Shown here one piece after another: positions 58,726 through 64,000 of a stretch of DNA of 64,000 nt (position 1 is the first letter of the stretch; each line of letters starts with the position of its first letter). The stretch spans positions 48,530 through 112,529 of the forward strand of contig FR887822.1 in the NCBI GenBank assembly GCA_000432735.1, given 5' to 3'. The notes under the pieces were generated by a model, which was not told the DNA's origin, ran no database searches, and saw nothing but the letters and a program-made list of their open reading frames with translations. A program made the position numbers and the translations under genes. The DNA comes from Bacteroides sp. CAG:443. GTDB taxonomy: Bacteria > Bacteroidota > Bacteroidia > Bacteroidales > Bacteroidaceae.

Positions 58726-60468
58726 ATGAAGACAAAGACTTTTCACCTGATACATTTTTTATGTATCGCCAGTGTCATGACCGCGTGCAGTGACAACGAA
58801 AATCAGACTACAACATCAGATTCCTCCGGCAATAGCGAAAAGCCGGAATGGTACTATGCCGGCGGACAGTTAGGAACTTCTTATCTTACCACCTCTAATG
58901 CTTTCGAACAACCAACCGAACCTGTCGAATCAAGCGAAGAAATGAGCCAACGATTTAAAAACGGAGAGCAACTGTTTGAAAAAATGTATATGAACAATCA
59001 TACCGGTGTACGCAAAGGATTGGGTCCAGCCTACGTACGAAGTTCATGTATTCATTGTCATCCGGGATACGGACACGGCAAGCGTAATGCGTCAGGAGCC
59101 TTTCAAACGACAACTATCGGAAACGGATGTCTGCTGGTTGTCTACAATCCTGAAACAGATGGTTATGTAAGCTGGCTGACCGGAATGCCACAGGGACATG
59201 CCACCCAGCCCTTCAAAGCCCCGCTGGACGAAAGCAAAGTCATTATCGAATGGAAAAAATATACCGACGAGTGGGGCAACAAGTTTCCCGATGGTGAGAG
59301 TTACGATCTGGAATATCCTGAGGTGACTCTCGCGCCAGACGCAGTCTATGCCAAAAACGAAGGCATCATCAGTAGTCTGGGTAATTATAAAGTCCTGCTG
59401 GAGTCTACGATCGGGATTTACGGTACCGGCCTGCTGGATGCCATCACAGATGAAGACTTGAAAGCGCAATATGCCAAAGAAGAGAAAGACGGCTACATGA
59501 AAAATGGCTTGAACGAGGCATTCTTCAAAAATGGAGAATGGGTAAAGCAGTACAGCAACACCAAGGCTACAGATGTCAATCCGGACTTTGCCGACAAAGG
59601 AGAGCTCCATCCGTTCAGATTTACGTATGCCTTGAGCCGCGGACCGCTGCAAGATGCGGCAGGTGCCAATGCCATGTGGAACATCACCAATGTAACTCGC
59701 AGCAACCGCCGCTATCATTATCTCGACACTTACTTTGCCAACGCAGAGGGAGAAGACAAGACTGTATATGGAGGAAGTTCGTGGGTAAAGGCTTCTGCCA
59801 ACGACCCGGAGGTACAAGCCGGCTATCAGGCTTATATTGAAGAAGCCGATCCCAAGAAAAATCACCCCAGTTGGCACGCCAATGACTATTCGGACAAGGA
59901 GCAAGTGGCAAAGGCTATTGCCGCATATTTAACGTCCAAGGAACTGGATGTGGAAATGGATGACGAAGATTTTATTGATTTCATAGTATGGCACCGGGGA
60001 CTTGCCGTCCCTGCCGTACGCAACATCGACGATGCTGATGTCAGAAAGGGAAAAGAACTCTTCGCACAGATAGGATGTGCATATTGTCATCGTCCGTCAT
60101 GGAAAACGGGAGATGATACTTTTTACGACCCGAACGGATTTTTTGCCAAGGGAGACAACCGTCTTCCCCGGTATCCGAACCAGACAATCTGGCCTTATTC
60201 TGACCTGGTACAGCATAAACTTCACATGGAAAACGATATCCGTACCGGATGGTGCCGTACTACTCCTCTTTGGGGACGCGGACTGCATCAGATGTGTACA
60301 GGCTCTTCTACTGCCGACCGCCTGCACGACAACCGTGCACGAAACGTCATCGAAGCAATCATGTGGCATGGAAATAAAAAGAGCGATGCCCGCATGACTG
60401 TAGAAAAATTCCGTAATCTCTCGAAAGAAGAGCGTGATGCCATCGTGAAATTCATTGATTCCATCTAA
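58726..60468 (+). CDS. Di-heme c-type cytochrome lipoprotein (DUF1111/di-heme oxidoreductase family)
   Basis: A 580-residue lipoprotein (lipobox MTAC, Cys21) with two covalent heme motifs: C108-I-H-C111-H112 and C451-A-Y-C454-H455. The long middle (GLGPAYVRSSCIHCHPG, LQDAAGANAMWNITNVTRS, PLWGRGLHQ) matches the putative di-heme oxidoreductase family, often found beside imelysins. It may reduce or oxidise iron at the cell surface. It needs cytochrome c assembly, for which the next gene is a good candidate. Confidence 0.9.
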   Translation: MKTKTFHLIHFLCIASVMTACSDNENQTTTSDSSGNSEKPEWYYAGGQLGTSYLTTSNAFEQPTEPVESSEEMSQRFKNGEQLFEKMYMNNHTGVRKGLGPAYVRSSCIHCHPGYGHGKRNASGAFQTTTIGNGCLLVVYNPETDGYVSWLTGMPQGHATQPFKAPLDESKVIIEWKKYTDEWGNKFPDGESYDLEYPEVTLAPDAVYAKNEGIISSLGNYKVLLESTIGIYGTGLLDAITDEDLKAQYAKEEKDGYMKNGLNEAFFKNGEWVKQYSNTKATDVNPDFADKGELHPFRFTYALSRGPLQDAAGANAMWNITNVTRSNRRYHYLDTYFANAEGEDKTVYGGSSWVKASANDPEVQAGYQAYIEEADPKKNHPSWHANDYSDKEQVAKAIAAYLTSKELDVEMDDEDFIDFIVWHRGLAVPAVRNIDDADVRKGKELFAQIGCAYCHRPSWKTGDDTFYDPNGFFAKGDNRLPRYPNQTIWPYSDLVQHKLHMENDIRTGWCRTTPLWGRGLHQMCTGSSTADRLHDNRARNVIEAIMWHGNKKSDARMTVEKFRNLSKEERDAIVKFIDSI

Positions 60469-60534
60469 AAACATGGTCCGGCTTTTCCAGCAAAGGAAAT
60501 AACCGTATCTGGAAAGGCTGCACGAATATTTATC

Positions 60535-60636
60535 ATTTACTGCAGATTACACTGGAATATACAGTCTCAACTGTCCTCAACAGCCAAAAAGGATAACAAA
60601 TTTATGATCTGACAAATTGTGTAATCTGTGGTAAAT
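60535..60636. repeat. Inverted repeat between di-heme and CcsBA genes
   Basis: ATTTACTGCAGATTACAC (60535-60552) and GTGTAATCTGTGGTAAAT (60619-60636) are inverted copies with two differences, enclosing about 66 bases. A further hairpin, CTTTTCCAG/CTGGAAAG, lies at 60482-60517. No promoter box of the standard type was found before the next gene. Confidence 0.5.
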
Positions 60637-60683
60637 GTTTACTTTAGTCCTTCATCTTTACGCCACGTAAAACAGCATACAGA

Positions 60684-62903
60684 ATGACAAATACATTAAA
60701 GAAAATAACCTTTTCCCTATGGGGAATTCTCATTCTTATTATGGCAGCCGCAACAATTGCCGGAAAACTGTACGGAATAAAAGTTGCCGAGACCTATATT
60801 TACAGCTCGCTTTTTTTTATTGGGCTTTGGATAGCAGCAACCATACTCTCTCTTGCCTACATCTGCAAGCGCCATCTCAAAAGAAGAAAAGCCACTTGTG
60901 CCCTACATCTGGCATTCATTCTCATATTATCGGGAGCACTGACCACACATCTTTGGGGGATACAGGGAAGCGTCCACCTGCGACAAGGGGCCAATCCGGT
61001 GACAACATTCACCACAAACGACGGACAGACAGCAGACTTTCCTTTTGGCGTATCACTAAAACAGTTTGAACTAGCCTATTATCAAGGGACATTTGCTCCG
61101 ATGGATTTCGTCAGTATACTAAATATTCACGACGGTGATACGACACTGACAGGAAAAGCTTCCATGAATCACATCTATACTTACCGGCACTACCGTTTCT
61201 ATCAGTCGGCATACGATGCAGACCAGCAAGGAAGCACTTTTTCGGTCACTTGCGACCCTTATGGCATTGCCCTCACTTATACCGGATATGTTGCTCTGCT
61301 GCTGGCATTCATCGGATTCTTTTTCGACAGACACAGTTACTTCCGCAAGCTGCTTCACCACCCGAGTCTGAAACGAACGGTGGCTTGCCTGCTGTTGCTT
61401 ATCGGCAGTGTCGCAGCACTTGAAGCATCTGTACCTCCAACTCTGCCTAAAAAAACAGCCGGCAAGTTTGGGCAACTCTACGTATATTACAACAACCGTA
61501 TCTGTCCCCTGCAAACACTCGCCAAGGAATTTACGACCAAACTCTATGGTCGCCCAACTTATAAAGACTTTACTCCCGAACAAATTCTGACCGGATGGTT
61601 CTTCTATTACGAGCAATGGAAGCAGGAGCCCGTCATTCTCATCAAGGACAAAAATGTACAAAACATACTGGGAGTGAAAGGGAAATATGCATGTCTTGCC
61701 GATTTTGCAAATTCCACCGGCTATAAGCTCGACCAAATCTCATATGCTGAAATTACAGCCAAAGAATTACGTGCCATAGAAGAAGCTAACGAAAAATTCG
61801 ACCTGATAAGTATGGCTTGCAACGGTAGCCTCTTCAAGCTCTATCCGTTCCGTGATAAAAATGAAAAACAGCCGGTATGGTACTCGTTAACCGACGAGTT
61901 ACCCATATCTATCCCCCACGAACAATGGGCTTTTATCCGCTACAGCATGAATCTGCTTGCCGAAAAGACTGCTCACCATGAATATGAAGCCATTGATACA
62001 CTCATCGAGAAAACCAGGATATACCAGAAGAAAGAAGCACGGGGATTCCTGCCTTCGAATGCACAATTTCGTGCCGAAATACTATATAACGAAATGGATT
62101 TTACCCGTCCGCTTGCCATGCTCTGCCTGACTGTCGGTATGCTTTCTTATCTCTTCTATTGCCGAAAGTTGATAAGCGAACATACTGATTCGCCCCAAAT
62201 AAGCTGTTTACTACTTGCCATTCTAGGTATTATCGGCATATATCTTCTTGTACTTATCAGCCTCAGAGGGTTCATCAGCGGACATCTGCCAATGTCGAAC
62301 GGATACGAAACCATGCAGCTTATGTCCTTATGCAGCATTCTACTCACTTTTTTCCTATACAGGAAGTTCCAACTGGCTATTTCATTCGGCTATATCTTGT
62401 GCGGACTCACCCTGCTGGTCGCCATGCTTGGCGAAGCAAACCCATCTGTCACCCAACTTATGCCGGTGCTTGCCTCCCCTCTTTTAAGCATCCATGTAGT
62501 AACCATCATGCTATCGTACTCACTGCTGGCATTTATCATGCTGAACGGCATGACAGCCGTCGTCCTGTACCACACACGTACAGACTGTAACGAACAGATT
62601 ATCCGGCTGCAAGTCATCAGTCACCTCATATTGTATCCTGCCGTATTCCTGCTGACAACCGGTATTTTTATTGGAGCTATATGGGCGAATGTTTCGTGGG
62701 GAAGATACTGGGGATGGGACCCCAAGGAGGTATGGGCACTCATTACCTTGCTGGTTTATGCCACAGCCCTGCACCCTTTCTCCCTTCCGTACTTTCAACG
62801 CCCAATGTTCTTCCATTGGTTTACCATAATAGCCTTTCTCAGTGTACTAATCACCTACTTCGGAGTCAATTTCATTATGGGAGGTATGCACAGTTATGCT
62901 TAA
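60684..62903 (+). CDS. CcsBA-type cytochrome c assembly protein
   Basis: A 739-residue inner-membrane protein fusing ResB/CcsB (N-terminal helices, periplasmic domain residues about 90-200 and 270-460) and CcsA (C-terminal seven or so helices). The heme-binding WWD motif WGRYWGWD is at 672-679 (followed by PKEVWALITLLVYATALH). This is System II cytochrome c synthase: it exports heme and ligates it to CXXCH. Its position behind a two-heme lipoprotein suggests dedicated maturation. Bacteroidales usually have few c-type cytochromes besides nitrite reductase NrfA. Confidence 0.9.
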   Translation: MTNTLKKITFSLWGILILIMAAATIAGKLYGIKVAETYIYSSLFFIGLWIAATILSLAYICKRHLKRRKATCALHLAFILILSGALTTHLWGIQGSVHLRQGANPVTTFTTNDGQTADFPFGVSLKQFELAYYQGTFAPMDFVSILNIHDGDTTLTGKASMNHIYTYRHYRFYQSAYDADQQGSTFSVTCDPYGIALTYTGYVALLLAFIGFFFDRHSYFRKLLHHPSLKRTVACLLLLIGSVAALEASVPPTLPKKTAGKFGQLYVYYNNRICPLQTLAKEFTTKLYGRPTYKDFTPEQILTGWFFYYEQWKQEPVILIKDKNVQNILGVKGKYACLADFANSTGYKLDQISYAEITAKELRAIEEANEKFDLISMACNGSLFKLYPFRDKNEKQPVWYSLTDELPISIPHEQWAFIRYSMNLLAEKTAHHEYEAIDTLIEKTRIYQKKEARGFLPSNAQFRAEILYNEMDFTRPLAMLCLTVGMLSYLFYCRKLISEHTDSPQISCLLLAILGIIGIYLLVLISLRGFISGHLPMSNGYETMQLMSLCSILLTFFLYRKFQLAISFGYILCGLTLLVAMLGEANPSVTQLMPVLASPLLSIHVVTIMLSYSLLAFIMLNGMTAVVLYHTRTDCNEQIIRLQVISHLILYPAVFLLTTGIFIGAIWANVSWGRYWGWDPKEVWALITLLVYATALHPFSLPYFQRPMFFHWFTIIAFLSVLITYFGVNFIMGGMHSYA

Positions 62904-62938
62904 AGCCAAGAATTCAGTCTTTTGCGAAAAGAATAAAA

Positions 62939-62975
62939 GGAGGCCGATGAACTACATCAGCCTCCCTACTTTTTG
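62939..62975. terminator. Bidirectional terminator between ccsBA and purT
   Basis: GGAGGCCGATG (62939-62949) pairs with CATCAGCCTCC (62955-62965), one mismatch. TTTTT follows on the + strand and TTTTATTC on the minus strand. Confidence 0.7.
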
Positions 62976-63018
62976 CCCCTGCAACGGGCCATACTAACTA
63001 TTCTCTATTTATTTTTGA

Positions 63019-64000
63019 TCAATAAACTTCCACTTTGCTTGCCAAAGCCTTACACTTGTCGCGCAAAGCATCCAGATCACCATCTACTTTATCGTAGCAC
63101 ACCACTACCCCCATACGGCGGTTCAGTTTGGTAAAAGGCTTTCCGAAAATACGCAGATATGTATTAGGCTGCGAGCAAACCAGTTCTTCGCCACGGTAAC
63201 GCGGTGCTTCCTTGCTGGCAATCGGCGACAGGATAACGGCACTAGCACCGATATGTTCCTGCGTAATACCCGGAATAGGCAATCCCAAGATAGCATACAG
63301 ATGAAGTTCAAACTCGTTCAGGTTCTGTGTGTTGGCAAGCGTTACCATACCCGTATCGTGCGGACGCGGAGAAAGTTCTGAGAAATATACACCGTTTTCG
63401 TGACTCAGGAAGAATTCAACTCCCCAGATTCCATAACCAGTCAGAGCTTCTGTTACCTTTGCTGCCATTCTCTGAGCTTCGGCAAGGTGTTCGGGAGCAA
63501 TGTGTGCAGGCTGGAAACTTTCACGATAGTCGCCACCTTTCTGTACATGTCCGATAGGCGGGCAGAACAAGGTAGGACCATTCTTCTGAGTAACCGTCAG
63601 CAAAGTGATTTCACTATCGAACTTGATAAACTCTTCGACGATGAGTTCCTTGATGTCACCACGACTGCCTTCACATCCGTACGCCCATGAATATTCCAGA
63701 TCTTCAGGACCTTTGGCAACCGACTGTCCCTTACCTGATGAAGACATCAGCGGTTTAATTACACACGGATAACCGATTTTTTCGGCAGCCTCTTTCAGTT
63801 CGTCCAAAGATTTGGCATAATAATATTTCGCAGTCTTCAAGCCCAGTTCCTTGGCTGCAAGGTCACGGATAGCCTTACGGTTCATCGTAAAGTTTACGGC
63901 GCGAGCACTCGGCACTACTTGGATACCTTCTTTCTCCAAATGATAAAGACGTTCGGTACGGATAGCCTCAATTTCGGGTACAATAATATCGGGATGATAT
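63019..64000 (-). CDS. purT: Formate-dependent phosphoribosylglycinamide formyltransferase (N-terminus beyond window)
   Basis: The C-terminal about 327 residues of PurT, an ATP-grasp enzyme that makes formyl-GAR from formate in purine synthesis. The minus frame is open to the window edge, with PDIIVPEIEAIRTERL followed by GIQVVPSARAVNFTMNRKAIRDL, then PLMSSSGKGQS, FSELSPRPHDTGMVTL and the C-terminal KALASKVEVY. The start codon lies past base 64000, since this region corresponds to residues from about 65 of the enzyme. The gene uses formate rather than 10-formyl-folate (PurN), typical in Bacteroidales. Confidence 0.94.
   Translation of the reverse strand, partial: YHPDIIVPEIEAIRTERLYHLEKEGIQVVPSARAVNFTMNRKAIRDLAAKELGLKTAKYYYAKSLDELKEAAEKIGYPCVIKPLMSSSGKGQSVAKGPEDLEYSWAYGCEGSRGDIKELIVEEFIKFDSEITLLTVTQKNGPTLFCPPIGHVQKGGDYRESFQPAHIAPEHLAEAQRMAAKVTEALTGYGIWGVEFFLSHENGVYFSELSPRPHDTGMVTLANTQNLNEFELHLYAILGLPIPGITQEHIGASAVILSPIASKEAPRYRGEELVCSQPNTYLRIFGKPFTKLNRRMGVVVCYDKVDGDLDALRDKCKALASKVEVY

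Overview
The window looks like a chromosomal segment of a gut Bacteroidales bacterium, most likely Bacteroides or Phocaeicola. The evidence is: many upstream regions carry the Bacteroidetes -7 box (TAnnTTTG, sometimes with TTG about 20 bases upstream); there are TonB-dependent receptors with a carboxypeptidase-regulatory N-domain, lipoproteins with an Ala/Ser-Cys lipobox, a fimbrillin-like domain, and the ilvD-ilvB-ilvN-thioesterase-ilvC order. No rRNA, tRNA, IS element, integrase or CRISPR array was seen. Two genes carry frameshifts (a radical SAM protein and an old-yellow-enzyme reductase), which may be real or sequence errors.

Layout. 1-1760: end of an Fe-S aldo/keto reductase, a DUF1893 protein and an ECF-transporter S component. 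1985-8763: a probable organic-phosphate acquisition locus (MINPP-like phytase/phosphatase, TonB receptor, beta-helix lipoprotein, purple-acid-type phosphatase). 8897-10576: a lipoprotein joining a fimbrillin-like domain to an IdeS/Mac-1-like cysteine protease. 11063-19224: thiamine region, with a divergent DXS paralogue facing a TPP riboswitch and thiS-thiE-thiG-thiC-thiH-thiF plus a second ThiE/TenI-like gene. 19308-28979: prs, a broken B12-type radical SAM gene, a FabK/nitronate-monooxygenase protein, a 44-residue protein, a MATE exporter, a large AsmA protein and a fimbrial-type lipoprotein. 29044-37053: a condensin-like JetA-JetB-JetC operon without JetD, followed by its own-promoter cluster of a GNAT-like protein, an IbrA-like PAPS-reductase-fold protein and an IbrB-like ParB protein. 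37163-40231: amylase, patatin and nitroreductase operon. 40704-46852: branched-chain amino acid operon with a leader peptide and attenuator. 47057-50274: SlyD-like FKBP, BadF-type sugar kinase, and an initiating sugar-phosphate transferase. 50348-53356: steroid/bile-acid type operon (5-alpha-reductase, broken OYE reductase, SDR). 53581-55792: nadC, rlmH, AlkD-like protein. 55839-62903: probable iron-uptake operon (porin, imelysin lipoprotein, di-heme lipoprotein, CcsBA cytochrome c assembly). 63019-64000: partial purT.

The strongest leads are: the JetABC operon lacking its nuclease but adjacent to an IbrAB pair; an IdeS-like protease on a fimbrillin-like stalk; a classical translation-coupled ilv attenuator; a steroid-reduction operon with a frameshifted OYE gene; an iron operon with its own cytochrome c maturation factor and a dyad operator; and a family of intergenic repeats built from GTAC-centred palindromes in three places.
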